In this document: piece after piece, positions 49,719-58,406 of the stretch | Layout: the number at the start of each line of letters is the position of its first letter | Position numbering within the stretch: position 1 is the first letter of the stretch | DNA from: Acidovorax sp. NCPPB 3576 | Lineage (GTDB): Bacteria; Pseudomonadota; Gammaproteobacteria; Burkholderiales; Burkholderiaceae_C | Length of the DNA: 64,000 nucleotides | Direction of reading: 5' to 3' | Assembly: GCF_028473605.1 (NCBI RefSeq) | Contig: NZ_CP097267.1 | Coordinates: forward strand, 1,976,501-2,040,500 | Program-made: the position numbers and the translations under genes | Notes under the pieces: model-generated | Told to the model about the DNA's origin: nothing | Databases searched by the model: none | Seen by the model: the letters and a program-made list of their open reading frames with translations, nothing else

Positions 49719-51155
49719 ATGCATACCTTTTTCTGGCACGACTACGAAACCTTTGGCGCCAACACGCGCCGTGACCGGCCCGCGCAATTCGCCGGCATCC
49801 GCACCGATGCGGACCTGAACGAAATCGGCGAACCGCTGATGGTCTATTGCCAGCCCGCGCCCGATTACCTGCCCGACCCGGTGTCGTGCCTCATCACCGG
49901 CATCACGCCGCAGGTCGCATTGGAGCGTGGCCTGCCGGAGCACGCATTCGCGGCACGCATCGAGGCCGAGCTGGCGCTGCCCGGCACCATCGGCGTGGGC
50001 TACAACACCATCCGGTTCGACGACGAGATCACGCGTTTCATGTTCTGGCGCAACCTGATGGACCCGTATGCCCGCGAGTGGCAAAACCAGTGCGGCCGGT
50101 GGGACCTGCTCGACGTGGTGCGCATGGCCTACGCGCTGCGCCCGGACGGCATCGTCTGGCCGAAGAAGGAAGACGGCTCCCCCAGCTTCAAGCTGGAGCA
50201 CCTGTCCCAGGCCAACGGCCTCGCGCACGAGGCCGCGCACGATGCGCTCTCCGACGTGCGCGCCACCATCGCCCTGGCCCGGCTGCTCCGCGACCGGCAG
50301 CCCAAGCTGTTCGAGTTCGCGCTGGGGCTGCATAAAAAGGACCGCGTGGCCACCGAACTGCGCCTGCCCGCCACGGCCGATACCGCACGGCCCTTCCTGC
50401 ACATTTCGGGCATGTTCCCCGCCGAGCGCGGCTGCGTCGCGGTGATGTGGCCGCTCGCCAGCCACCCCACCAACAAGAACGAGTTGATCGCCTGGGACCT
50501 GGCCCACGATCCGTCCGAACTGGCCCTGCTGGGCGCCGATGCGATCCGCGAGCGGCTGTTCAGCCGGGCGGATGCGTTGCCCGACGGCGTGGCGCGCCTG
50601 CCCATCAAGACCGTGCACTTGAACAAGTCGCCGATGGTGGTGGGCAACGTCAACACGCTGACGCCGCAGATGGCGCAGCGCTGGGCCGTCGATCTGGAGC
50701 GTGCCGCCGGCCATGCCGAGGTGGCGCGGGCCTTGCCCGACATGAGCGCCATCTGGGCCAGCGTGTTCACGCGGCCGCAGGAGGCCGCGCCGGACGTGGA
50801 CCAGGATCTGTACGGCGGCTTCGTCGGCAACGAGGACCGTCGCCGCCTGAACCGCCTGCGCGCTTTGTCACCCCAGGAACTCGCATTGGCCAAGACAGGC
50901 TTCGACGACGAGCGGCTGGAGGAACTGGTGTGGCGCTACCGCGCGCGCAATTTTCCTCACACGTTGGACGAGGCCGACCAGGAACGCTGGGAAGGCCACC
51001 GTGTCGCCTGCCTGATGGAAGGCGCGGGCGGTGCACTCACCTTCGACGAACTGTTCGCCAAGCTGGACGAGTTGGGCGCCGAAGCGGACGAGCGGGGCGA
51101 AGAGATCCTGGGCGCGCTGTACGACTACGCGGAAAGCATCGCACCCGCGATGTAG
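49719..51155 (+). CDS. sbcB: exodeoxyribonuclease I
   Basis: 478 residues. The DEDDh exonuclease domain starts FFWHDYETFGANTRRDRP and contains YNTIRFDDEITRFMFWRN and HDALSDVRATIALARLL. The SH3-like and C-terminal helical domains of ExoI follow (HLNKSPMVVGNVNTL). It degrades single-stranded DNA 3' to 5' in mismatch repair and recombination. The start at 49719 begins exactly at the family N terminus. Confidence 0.95.
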   Translation: MHTFFWHDYETFGANTRRDRPAQFAGIRTDADLNEIGEPLMVYCQPAPDYLPDPVSCLITGITPQVALERGLPEHAFAARIEAELALPGTIGVGYNTIRFDDEITRFMFWRNLMDPYAREWQNQCGRWDLLDVVRMAYALRPDGIVWPKKEDGSPSFKLEHLSQANGLAHEAAHDALSDVRATIALARLLRDRQPKLFEFALGLHKKDRVATELRLPATADTARPFLHISGMFPAERGCVAVMWPLASHPTNKNELIAWDLAHDPSELALLGADAIRERLFSRADALPDGVARLPIKTVHLNKSPMVVGNVNTLTPQMAQRWAVDLERAAGHAEVARALPDMSAIWASVFTRPQEAAPDVDQDLYGGFVGNEDRRRLNRLRALSPQELALAKTGFDDERLEELVWRYRARNFPHTLDEADQERWEGHRVACLMEGAGGALTFDELFAKLDELGAEADERGEEILGALYDYAESIAPAM

Positions 51156-51167
51156 CTGGAGGCACCG

Positions 51168-52091
51168 ATGTCCATGGCCCCATCACCCTCGGAGCGCAGC
51201 GCAGCGCCTATGCAACCCCTGGCCCAGCAAGGGATTGCCAGCGCCGATGCCGGCGTGCAGGCATTGGCGGAATTCATGGCAGCGCACCCGCGGGTATTCG
51301 TGCTCACCGGCGCGGGCTGCAGCACGGCATCCGGCATTCCTGACTACCGCGATGGCAACGGCGACTGGAAGCGGCCACCACCGCTCACGTTCCAGGCTTT
51401 CATGGGCGACGAGGCCACGCGCCAGCGGTATTGGGCACGCAGCTTCATCGGCTGGCGGGTGATGGGGCAGGCACGTCCTGCGCCGGCGCACCATGCGCTG
51501 GCGGCTCTGGAAGCGGCCGGCCGGGTGGAACTGCTGCTCACGCAGAACGTGGACGGCCTGCACACGGCTGCGGGGAGCCTTCGCACGATCGATCTGCATG
51601 GCCGCATCGACACCGTGCGCTGCATGGCTTGCGAAGCCCGGCTGCCGCGCGCTGAGCTGCAGGAAGAGTTGCTGCGCCGCAACCCTGATTGGGCGGCGTT
51701 GCATGCGCAGGCGGCGCCCGATGGCGATGCGGATCTGGAGGGCCAGGATTTCAGCGCGTTCGATGTGCCGCCTTGCCCGCGCTGCGGCGCCGGCCCGCTC
51801 AAGCCCGATGTGGTGTTCTTCGGTGAAAGCGTGCCGCGCGATCGCGTGCAGGCCGCCCGCGACGCACTCCTGCGCGCCGATGCCATGCTGGTGGCCGGCT
51901 CGTCGCTCATGGTGTATTCGGGCTTTCGCTTCGTCCAGATGGCCGTGGATGCGGGCAAGCCCGTGGCAGCGGTCAACTGGGGGCGCACGCGGGCCGATCC
52001 GCTACTGTCGCTCAAGGTCGAGCACGAAGTCGGGTCGGCGCTGGGCGCGGTGGCCCAGGCACTGGCTGCAGGGCCTGCCGGGCCGGCTTGA
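51168..52091 (+). CDS. NAD-dependent protein deacylase (sirtuin)
   Basis: 307 residues. NAD-binding GAGCSTASGIPDYR (48-61) and QNVDGLH (126-132) are present with catalytic His144. The zinc cysteines are Cys152, Cys155, Cys203 and Cys206 (CMAC, CPRC). The FFGESVPRD segment is intact. The GAGCST form resembles the class II (SIRT4-like) group, whose members act as deacylases or lipoamidases with weak deacetylase activity. It starts 12 bases after the exonuclease gene, suggesting co-transcription. Confidence 0.92.
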   Translation: MSMAPSPSERSAAPMQPLAQQGIASADAGVQALAEFMAAHPRVFVLTGAGCSTASGIPDYRDGNGDWKRPPPLTFQAFMGDEATRQRYWARSFIGWRVMGQARPAPAHHALAALEAAGRVELLLTQNVDGLHTAAGSLRTIDLHGRIDTVRCMACEARLPRAELQEELLRRNPDWAALHAQAAPDGDADLEGQDFSAFDVPPCPRCGAGPLKPDVVFFGESVPRDRVQAARDALLRADAMLVAGSSLMVYSGFRFVQMAVDAGKPVAAVNWGRTRADPLLSLKVEHEVGSALGAVAQALAAGPAGPA

Positions 52092-52175
52092 GTGTCGGCC
52101 GGCTATGGGCCGGCAGGGCTTTGGAAACATCTTCGCCAGGCCATTGGTGCTAAGGTGCCAGTCGCCCAGCAGCAC

Positions 52176-52197
52176 CCCGGCGCCTTGTTGCGCCGGG
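52176..52197 (+). other. strong hairpin upstream of the sigma-54 regulator
   Basis: CCCGGCGC (52176-52183) pairs with GCGCCGGG (52190-52197) around loop CTTGTT. There is no T run, so it is more likely a leader structure or rho-dependent boundary than an intrinsic terminator. The remainder of the 132-base gap shows no clear promoter. Confidence 0.45.
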
Positions 52198-52223
52198 CGA
52201 TGACAAAAGCCCAAGGAGACAGC

Positions 52224-54353
52224 ATGCAGACGAACGCATTCCTCGGTGCGCCCGGCCCGACGCCGGGCGAGGTGGGCGCCTCGGCGGCGCAGCGGATCAC
52301 GCAGGCGCACGAGCGCTCCACCGCCTTCGGCCTGCGGCGGCACGAATCGGCGGACCTGCGGCCCATGGATGCCGAAGCCCTGGCCTGGATGGTCGCCCGC
52401 AACGAGGCCCTGTTCGCCCACGCCCGGCCCGTGATGGAGACGCTGTCGGCGCAGATTGCCGGTACCCAGAGCATGGTGCTGCTGACCGATGCGCAGGGCG
52501 TGGTGCTGCATGCCCTGGGCGATGATGAGTTCCTGGACCGGGCGAGCCGGGTCGCCCTGCGCCCCGGCGCGGCGTGGTCCGAGCGCAGCAAGGGCACCAA
52601 TGCCATCGGCACGGCCCTGGCGCTGGGCGAGGCGCTGCAGGTGAACGGCAATGAGCACTTTCTGCAGGCCAACCATTTCCTGACCTGCTCCTGCGCGCCC
52701 ATCCTCGACCCGCACGGGCATGTGATCGGCGCGCTCGACGTGAGCGGCGACCACCGCAGCCAGAGCGCCCACACCATGGCACTGGTGCGCATGTCGGCCA
52801 AGATGGTGGAGAACCACCTGTTCGGCAAGGTGTTCGAAGACGCGGTGCGGCTGCGCTTCCATGCGCGGCCGGAGTTCCTGGGCACGCTGGTGGAGGGGCT
52901 GGCCGCGTTCACGCCGGACGGGCGGTTCCTCGCTGCCAACCGCAGCGGACAGTTCCAGCTGGGCATGTCGTCCAATGCGCTGCAGGCGCATACTTTTTCC
53001 TCGCTGTTCGGCATGCCCATGGCGGCGTTGCTCGCGCATGCGCGCCAGGCCGTACCGGAGCCGTTGCGGCTGCAGTTGCCGGGCGGCGTGGCGGTGCAGG
53101 CGCTGGTGGAGTTTCGGCCGCGTTCGGGCACGCTGCTGCCATGGCCCGATCAGGGCCAGGGGCTCGGCGAAGAGGGGCAGGCGGGCACGCCGAGGCCGAC
53201 CGAAGGCCAGGGGCCGGCAGCGCTGCCGGCCCTCTCGCGGCCGCCCAAGCCGGCACGGCTGTCCAGCCTGCGCTATCTGGACACGGGCGACGCACAACTG
53301 GCCCAGGTGATCGACCGGGTCACGCGGCTGCTGGGCAGCGACGTTGCCACGCTGATCCTGGGCGAGACCGGCACCGGCAAGGAATTGCTGGCCCGCGCCA
53401 TCCACCAGGACGGGCCACGCCAGCGGGGGCCTTTCGTCGCCGTCAACTGCGCGTCGATTCCCGAAACCCTGATCGAGTCCGAACTCTTCGGCTACGACGA
53501 AGGCGCCTTCACGGGTGCGCGGCGCAAGGGGCATCCTGGCAAAGTCGTGCAGGCGCATGGCGGCACGCTGTTTCTCGACGAAATCGGCGACATGCCGCTG
53601 TCGATGCAGGCACGGCTGCTGCGGGTGTTGCAGGAGCGCAGTGTGTCGCCGCTGGGCGCGTCGCGGCAGGTGCCGGTGGATGTGGCCGTGGTCTGCGCCA
53701 CACACCGCAATCTGCGCGAGATGATGGCCCAGGGCACCTTCCGCGACGACCTGTACTACCGGCTGAACGGGCTCGTGGTGCGGCTGCCCGCGCTGCGCGA
53801 GCGCACGGACCTGGCCGTGATCGTCGAGCGCCTCCTGCGTGCGCAGGCCGACGCCCCGCCCGCCGGTGGCGCAAGCCCGGTGCCGCGCGTGGCGCCCGAA
53901 GCCATGGCGCTTTTTGCCACGCATGCCTGGCCGGGCAACCTGCGCCAGTTGAGCAGCGTGTTGCGCACCGCCGCGTTGATGGCCCGTAGCGATGGCGGGG
54001 TCATCCAGCAGGCCCATTTGCCCGAGGACTTTCTAGAGGATTGCGAGCTGCTTTTGACCCAGGCACATGGCGGTGCCGGTGTGGCCAGGATATCGACCGG
54101 CCCGGTGGGCGTTGCCGCGGCTGGCGGAATCACGCCGCAGTCCCGCGCAATCGCAGGCCGCTCCATCGCCGTGGCGCGCCTGGGCGATACGACCGCCGCT
54201 GCGTTGGTGCAGGCGCTGACGGCCCATGGCGGCAACGTATCGGCCGCGGCGCGTGCGCTGGGCGTGTCGCGCAACACCGTGTACCGGCACCTCAAGGCGG
54301 CGCAGGCCGCGGGCAGGCCCGGGCCTCTTGAGCCGGCGGTCCGAGCGCGCTGA
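52224..54353 (+). CDS. sigma-54-dependent transcriptional regulator (AcoR-like, GAF-AAA-Fis)
   Basis: 709 residues. An N-terminal GAF-type sensor region (about 70-210, containing VLRPG-like ALRPGAAWSE and KGTNAIGTALALGEALQ) precedes the AAA+ domain, with GETGTGKE at 380-387, the sigma-54 contact loop GAFTGA at 427-432 and Walker B GTLFLDEIGD. A Fis-type helix-turn-helix (NVSAAARALGVSRNTVYRHL) ends the protein. AAGGAGA lies before the ATG at 52224. It lacks a phosphoacceptor receiver, so it should respond directly to a small molecule, as AcoR-type regulators do to acetoin or alcohols. It is convergent with the operon it probably controls. Confidence 0.92.
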   Translation: MQTNAFLGAPGPTPGEVGASAAQRITQAHERSTAFGLRRHESADLRPMDAEALAWMVARNEALFAHARPVMETLSAQIAGTQSMVLLTDAQGVVLHALGDDEFLDRASRVALRPGAAWSERSKGTNAIGTALALGEALQVNGNEHFLQANHFLTCSCAPILDPHGHVIGALDVSGDHRSQSAHTMALVRMSAKMVENHLFGKVFEDAVRLRFHARPEFLGTLVEGLAAFTPDGRFLAANRSGQFQLGMSSNALQAHTFSSLFGMPMAALLAHARQAVPEPLRLQLPGGVAVQALVEFRPRSGTLLPWPDQGQGLGEEGQAGTPRPTEGQGPAALPALSRPPKPARLSSLRYLDTGDAQLAQVIDRVTRLLGSDVATLILGETGTGKELLARAIHQDGPRQRGPFVAVNCASIPETLIESELFGYDEGAFTGARRKGHPGKVVQAHGGTLFLDEIGDMPLSMQARLLRVLQERSVSPLGASRQVPVDVAVVCATHRNLREMMAQGTFRDDLYYRLNGLVVRLPALRERTDLAVIVERLLRAQADAPPAGGASPVPRVAPEAMALFATHAWPGNLRQLSSVLRTAALMARSDGGVIQQAHLPEDFLEDCELLLTQAHGGAGVARISTGPVGVAAAGGITPQSRAIAGRSIAVARLGDTTAAALVQALTAHGGNVSAAARALGVSRNTVYRHLKAAQAAGRPGPLEPAVRAR

Positions 54354-54756
54354 CGGCCTCCCATTCCGCATCGCTGTACAGCCGCGATCGTGTCAGGAAA
54401 CGCAGGCCCGTGGGCCGCTCCAGCGAGAACATGCCGCCGTTGCCCGGCACCGCATCGATGATGAGGTGGGTGTGCTCCCAGTAGGCGAACTGCGAGCGGC
54501 TCATGTAGAAGGGCGTGCCCGCGATCTCGCCCAGCAGCACGTCGGCATCGCCCACCAGAAACTCCCCGAGTGCGAAGCACATGGGCGCGCTGCCGTCGCA
54601 GCAGCCCCCCGACTGATGGAACATGAGCGGACCGTGCTGCGCCGCCAGGCGCTCGATGAGCGCCACCGCCGCCGGCGTGGCCGAGACGCGGCCCACGGAC
54701 CCGATCTCCTGCGGGGCGGGGACCGGGGTGGAGGGGGCAGCCGGCGTGTCCATCAT
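54292..54756 (-). CDS. DUF779 protein linked to aldehyde oxidation
   Basis: 154 residues. The DUF779 domain is visible, with FHQSGGCCDGSAPMCF, its three cysteines, and YWEHTHLIIDAVPGNGGMFS. The family is widespread beside acetaldehyde or aldehyde dehydrogenases, and its activity is not established. The cysteines and histidines could bind a metal. It starts two bases after the adhP stop codon, so it is translationally coupled. Its last 62 bases overlap the 3' end of the sigma-54 regulator on the opposite strand. Confidence 0.85.
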   Translation of the reverse strand: MMDTPAAPSTPVPAPQEIGSVGRVSATPAAVALIERLAAQHGPLMFHQSGGCCDGSAPMCFALGEFLVGDADVLLGEIAGTPFYMSRSQFAYWEHTHLIIDAVPGNGGMFSLERPTGLRFLTRSRLYSDAEWEAVSALGPPAQEARACPRPAPP

Positions 54757-54758
54757 GG

Positions 54759-55793
54759 TCAGGCCGCTGCCATGTCCAGCACGATGCGCCCCTGGATCTG
54801 CCCCTGGCGCATGCGTTCGAACACGGCGTTGATGTTCTCGAGCTTCTCGGTGGCCACGGTGGCCTTCACCTGGCCGCGGGCGGCGAAGTCGAGCGACTCC
54901 TGCAGGTCGAGCCGCGTGCCCACGATGGAGCCGCGCACCGTCACGCCGCGCAGCACCATGTCGAAGATCGGCAGGGGGAAGTTGCCGGGCGGCAGGCCGT
55001 TGAGCGCCACCGTGCCGCCGCGCCGCACCATGCCCAGGGCCTGCTCGAAGGCTTTGGGCGACACGGCCGTCACCAGCGCGCCGTGGGCGCCGCCGATCTC
55101 CTTTTGCAAGTAGGCGGCGGGGTCGGTGGTCTTGGCGTTCACCGTCACGGTCGCGCCCAGTTGCCTGGCCAGTTCCAGCTTGTCGTCTTCCACATCCACC
55201 GCCGCCACGTTCAGGCCCATGGCCTTGGCGTATTGCACGGCCATGTGGCCCAGTCCGCCGATGCCCGAGATGACGACCCAGTCGCCGGGCTTGGTGTCGG
55301 TCACTTTCAGGCCCTTGTACACCGTGACGCCCGCGCACAGGATGGGCGCGATCTCGACGAAGCCGATGTCCTTGGGCAGATGGCCCACGAAGTTCGGGTC
55401 GGCCAGGGCGTAGTCGGCAAAGCCGCCATTGACCGAGTAGCCGGTGTTGCTCTGCGACTCGCACAGCGTCTCCCAACCGCCCATGCAGTGCGTGCAGTAG
55501 CCGCACGCCGAGTGCAGCCAGGGCACGCCCACGCGGTCGCCTTCCTTCACGTGCTTGACGTTCTTGCCGACCGCGGCCACGAAGCCCACGCCTTCATGGC
55601 CCGGGATGAACGGCGGGTTGGGCTTGACGGGCCAATCGCCCTCGGCGGCGTGCAGGTCGGTATGGCAGACGCCGGACGCCTCGATCTTCACGAGGATCTG
55701 GTCGTCCGAGGGCGTGGGAACGGGCACTTCCTCGATGGTGAGCGGCTGGCCGAATGCGCGAACGACGGCGGCCTTCATGGTCTTGGCGGTCAT
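54759..55793 (-). CDS. adhP: zinc-dependent alcohol dehydrogenase AdhP
   Basis: 344 residues, medium-chain dehydrogenase. Catalytic zinc ligands are Cys43 ([10 protein letters not shown]) and His66-Glu67 (IPGHEGVG). Structural zinc cysteines are 97, 100, 103 and 111. The NAD motif is [11 protein letters not shown]. AdhP oxidises ethanol and other primary alcohols to aldehydes, which the upstream aldehyde dehydrogenase then converts to acids. An ATG five codons in ([10 protein letters not shown]) is an alternative start. Confidence 0.94.
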   Translation of the reverse strand: MTAKTMKAAVVRAFGQPLTIEEVPVPTPSDDQILVKIEASGVCHTDLHAAEGDWPVKPNPPFIPGHEGVGFVAAVGKNVKHVKEGDRVGVPWLHSACGYCTHCMGGWETLCESQSNTGYSVNGGFADYALADPNFVGHLPKDIGFVEIAPILCAGVTVYKGLKVTDTKPGDWVVISGIGGLGHMAVQYAKAMGLNVAAVDVEDDKLELARQLGATVTVNAKTTDPAAYLQKEIGGAHGALVTAVSPKAFEQALGMVRRGGTVALNGLPPGNFPLPIFDMVLRGVTVRGSIVGTRLDLQESLDFAARGQVKATVATEKLENINAVFERMRQGQIQGRIVLDMAAA

Positions 55794-55840
55794 GGGAGGA
55801 AAAGTCCTTTCGTCTGCAGCGGATGTGCAGTGGATTCAAT

Positions 55841-55872
55841 GGGTGTCGGGCCTCACGTTAGGCCCGACACCC
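55841..55872 (-). other. long perfect hairpin between aldehyde dehydrogenase and adhP
   Basis: A thirteen-base perfect stem (GGGTGTCGGGCCT at 55841-55853 with 55860-55872) has a six-base loop. On the transcribed minus strand it is not followed by a T run, so it is probably an mRNA-stabilising or processing element that sets different levels of the two dehydrogenases, not a full terminator. Confidence 0.6.
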
Positions 55873-55900
55873 GGTGGCTGGGCTGATGCAGATCAATCGG

Positions 55901-57421
55901 TCAGAAAAAGCCCAGCGGCGCCTGCGAGTAGCTCACCAGCAGGTTCTTGGTCTGCTGGTAGTGGTCCAGCATCATCTTGTGGTTCTCGCGGCCAATGCCC
56001 GACTGCTTGTAGCCGCCGAAGGCGGCGTGCGCGGGGTACTGGTGGTAGCAATTGGTCCACACGCGCCCGGCCTGGATGCCTTTGCCCATGCGGAAGGCGC
56101 GAGCGCCATCGCGGCTCCATACGCCGGCGCCCAGGCCGTACAGCGTGTCGTTGGCGATCTCCAGCGCTTCCTCCTCGGTCTTGAAGGTGGTCACCGACAG
56201 CACGGGGCCGAAGATCTCTTCCTGGAAGATGCGCATCTTGTTGTGGCCTTTGAAGACGGTGGGCTTCACGTAGTAGCCGCCGGCCAGGTCGCCGCCCAGT
56301 TGGTTGCGCTCGCCGCCGATGAGGCACTCCGCGCCTTCCTGCTTGCCCAGATCCAGGTACGAGAGGATCTTTTCGAGCTGCTCCTGCGAGGCCTGCGCGC
56401 CGATCATGGTGCTCTTGTCCAGCGGGTGGCCTTGCTTGATGGCCGCCACGCGCTTGAGCGCGCGTTCCATGAACTTGTCGTAGATCGATTCCTGCACCAG
56501 CGCGCGGCTGGGGCAGGTGCAGACTTCGCCCTGATTGAGCGCGAACATCGCAAAGCCTTCCAGCGCCTTGTCGAAGAAGCCATCGTCGGCCGCCATCACG
56601 TCTTCGAAGAACACATTGGGGCTCTTGCCACCCAGCTCCAGCGTGACGGGGATGATGTTCTGGCTGGCGTATTGCATGATCAGCCGGCCCGTGGTGGTCT
56701 CGCCCGTGAAGGCTATTTTCGCGATGCGGGGGCTGCTGGCCAGGGGCTTGCCGGCCTCCAGGCCGAAACCGTTCACCACGTTCAGCACGCCGGGCGGCAG
56801 CAGGTCGCCCACCAGTTCCAGCAGCACCAGGATGGAGGCGGGCGTCTGCTCGGCAGGCTTGAGCACCACGCAGTTGCCGGCGGCCAGGGCCGGGGCGAGC
56901 TTCCATACCGCCATGAGGATCGGGAAGTTCCACGGAATGATCTGCCCCACCACGCCCAGCGGCTCGTGGAAGTGATAGGCCATGGTTTCGTGGTCGATCT
57001 CGCTGATGCCGCCTTCCTGTGCGCGGATGCAGCCGGCAAAGTAGCGAAAGTGGTCGATGGCCAGGGGAATGTCGGCCGCCATGGTCTCGCGCAGCGGCTT
57101 GCCGTTGTCCAGCGTCTCCGCCACGGCGATGGTGAGCAGGTTGGATTCCATGCGGTCGGCGATCTTCAGCAACGCGTTCGCCCGGTCGGTGGTGGAGGTC
57201 TTGCCCCAGGCGGCCTTGGCCTTGTGGGCGGCATCCAGCGCGGCGTTGATGTCCTTGTCGTTGGAGCGGGGGATGGAGGTGAATACCTGCCCGTTGATCG
57301 GCGACGTGTTCTCGAAATACTGGCCGTCGATCGGCGGCACCCACTGCCCGCCGATGTAATTGCCGTACTGCTTCTTGTAGGGGTTGGCGATGCCGAGGCT
57401 GGCGATTTCTGCCATGTTCAT
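55901..57421 (-). CDS. NAD-dependent aldehyde dehydrogenase (AcoD/ExaC type)
   Basis: 506 residues. The NAD-binding region is [19 protein letters not shown] and the general base is in [12 protein letters not shown]. The nucleophile is in GEVCTCPSR (Cys301, with Cys303 beside it), the CxC form common to acetaldehyde dehydrogenases AcoD, ExaC and AldB. The C-terminal [20 protein letters not shown] is also of that group. GGAGAC upstream supports the start at 57421. It is the first gene of the sigma-54-controlled operon with adhP and DUF779. Confidence 0.94.
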   Translation of the reverse strand: MNMAEIASLGIANPYKKQYGNYIGGQWVPPIDGQYFENTSPINGQVFTSIPRSNDKDINAALDAAHKAKAAWGKTSTTDRANALLKIADRMESNLLTIAVAETLDNGKPLRETMAADIPLAIDHFRYFAGCIRAQEGGISEIDHETMAYHFHEPLGVVGQIIPWNFPILMAVWKLAPALAAGNCVVLKPAEQTPASILVLLELVGDLLPPGVLNVVNGFGLEAGKPLASSPRIAKIAFTGETTTGRLIMQYASQNIIPVTLELGGKSPNVFFEDVMAADDGFFDKALEGFAMFALNQGEVCTCPSRALVQESIYDKFMERALKRVAAIKQGHPLDKSTMIGAQASQEQLEKILSYLDLGKQEGAECLIGGERNQLGGDLAGGYYVKPTVFKGHNKMRIFQEEIFGPVLSVTTFKTEEEALEIANDTLYGLGAGVWSRDGARAFRMGKGIQAGRVWTNCYHQYPAHAAFGGYKQSGIGRENHKMMLDHYQQTKNLLVSYSQAPLGFF

Positions 57422-57490
57422 GGTGCTTGTCTCCTTGGGTCGGTTGGGGTGTTCCACGCCACTTTGGCGGCGCGGGCCACTTGTCTGTGC

Positions 57491-57505
57491 GCAATGCGCG
57501 TGCCA
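57491..57505 (-). promoter_or_regulatory. sigma-54 (-24/-12) promoter of the aldehyde dehydrogenase operon
   Basis: On the minus strand TGGCAC (57505-57500), a five-base spacer and TTGC (57494-57491) match the sigma-54 consensus exactly. Transcription should begin near 57480, about 60 bases before the start codon. It lies within the 321-base gap between the divergent aldehyde dehydrogenase and TfoX-like genes. Confidence 0.88.
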
Positions 57506-57635
57506 ACCGGATCAAACCATTCAAACAATCAAAATTAATAGCATGAAAGCGAATGCTGTAAAGCGGCGGAGGCTTTTTTTTGAGGTGCCTATGGCGGGCA
57601 TGCCTCGCTGCCGGGCCGCGCTGCAGTGGAGCGGT

Positions 57636-57652
57636 TGTTCCGTGACGGAACA
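57636..57652. promoter_or_regulatory. palindromic upstream activator site
   Basis: TGTTCCGT (57636-57643) and ACGGAACA (57645-57652) form an 8+1+8 palindrome about 155-175 bases upstream of the sigma-54 start site, a normal enhancer distance. A further GGAACA half site lies at about 57669-57674, two helical turns away. The AT-rich stretch 57510-57545 between enhancer and promoter could allow IHF bending. The binding protein is inferred to be the Fis-type regulator at 52224-54353. Confidence 0.65.
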
Positions 57653-57742
57653 CTGCGCGGCGCAGCATGGAACAAGGCCCGTGCCCCGCACAATGGGCAC
57701 ATTCGCCGCCATTCCAGCGGCCCCCAGCCACCCCACCGACCC

Positions 57743-58147
57743 ATGAGAAAACCGCCTTCGTCTCCCTTGAGCGCGTTTGCGCAGGAACTGTCCGGGGTGT
57801 TCGCCCCCTGGGGTGCCGTCCATCTGCGGCGCATGTTCGGCGGCTGGGGCGTCTTCCATGATGGCCGCATGCTGGCGCTGGTGGTGAACGATGCGCTTTA
57901 CCTCAAGGCCGACGCGATCACGGCGCCGGTGTTCGACGCGCGGGGATTGCAGCCTTTCGTCTATGAGCGCAATGGCCGCCCGGTGGCCCTGTCGTACCGG
58001 CAGGCACCGGCGGAGATGTACGAAGGGCCGGCGGAAGCGGTGGAGTGGGCCGGCCGGGCGTGGGAGGCCGCCTTGCGGTCGGCCGCCAGCGCGGCCCCGG
58101 CTCGGGCCGGGCCAAGGACCCCCTCTGCGGACAAAAAGGCCCGATAA
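57743..58147 (+). CDS. TfoX N-terminal domain protein
   Basis: 134 residues, only the TfoX-N domain (LRRMFGGWGVFHDGRMLALV, DALYLKADAI). The C-terminal TfoX domain of the competence regulators TfoX/Sxy is absent. Stand-alone TfoX-N proteins are common and of unknown function. The tail is Ala/Arg-rich. No good ribosome binding site is seen before the ATG. It is divergent from the aldehyde dehydrogenase gene. Confidence 0.85.
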   Translation: MRKPPSSPLSAFAQELSGVFAPWGAVHLRRMFGGWGVFHDGRMLALVVNDALYLKADAITAPVFDARGLQPFVYERNGRPVALSYRQAPAEMYEGPAEAVEWAGRAWEAALRSAASAAPARAGPRTPSADKKAR

Positions 58148-58165
58148 GCCGAAGCCTGGCGTTTT

Positions 58166-58213
58166 GCTATTTTTTTGATAGCTATCAGGACATTGAATAC
58201 GGCGGCAGAGGCT
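58166..58213. repeat. intergenic palindromic repeat, copy 5 (tfoX-like - yebC)
   Basis: GCTAT (58166-58170) pairs with ATAGC (58178-58182) across a T-rich loop, and GATAGCTATC (58177-58186) is itself palindromic. It continues into a less conserved tail ending near GGCTCTTTTTG. It is a member of the family described at 2329, 19152, 25873 and 35756. Confidence 0.65.
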
Positions 58214-58291
58214 CTTTTTGATCCCAAAAGCCGCAAGGACCGTGGCGGCGCGGGTTCGCGGGTGTATAACCGATGCCCTCCGGGTCGGGCG

Positions 58292-58327
58292 CCCGTGCGG
58301 CCTGCGGGCACGGGGGCAACTCCCCCC
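58292..58327 (+). other. GC-rich hairpins in the yebC leader
   Basis: CCCGTG (58292-58297) pairs with CACGGG (58309-58314), and GGGGG (58312-58316) can pair with the following CCCCC (58322-58327). The two pairings compete. The sequence from about 58214 to 58406 otherwise shows no gene. Possible leader regulation of the YebC-type gene. Confidence 0.35.
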
Positions 58328-58406
58328 AGGCCGTCGCCCGGCCCACCCAACGAATCAATCAACGAAGCCGGACGCCTGGAGCGCCGCAAACCAAGGAATC
58401 GTCACG

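Noticed and set aside
52002..54017. A 671-codon open frame opposite the sigma-54 regulator
   Set aside because: No domain or start signal. The plus strand codes a complete GAF-AAA-Fis regulator.
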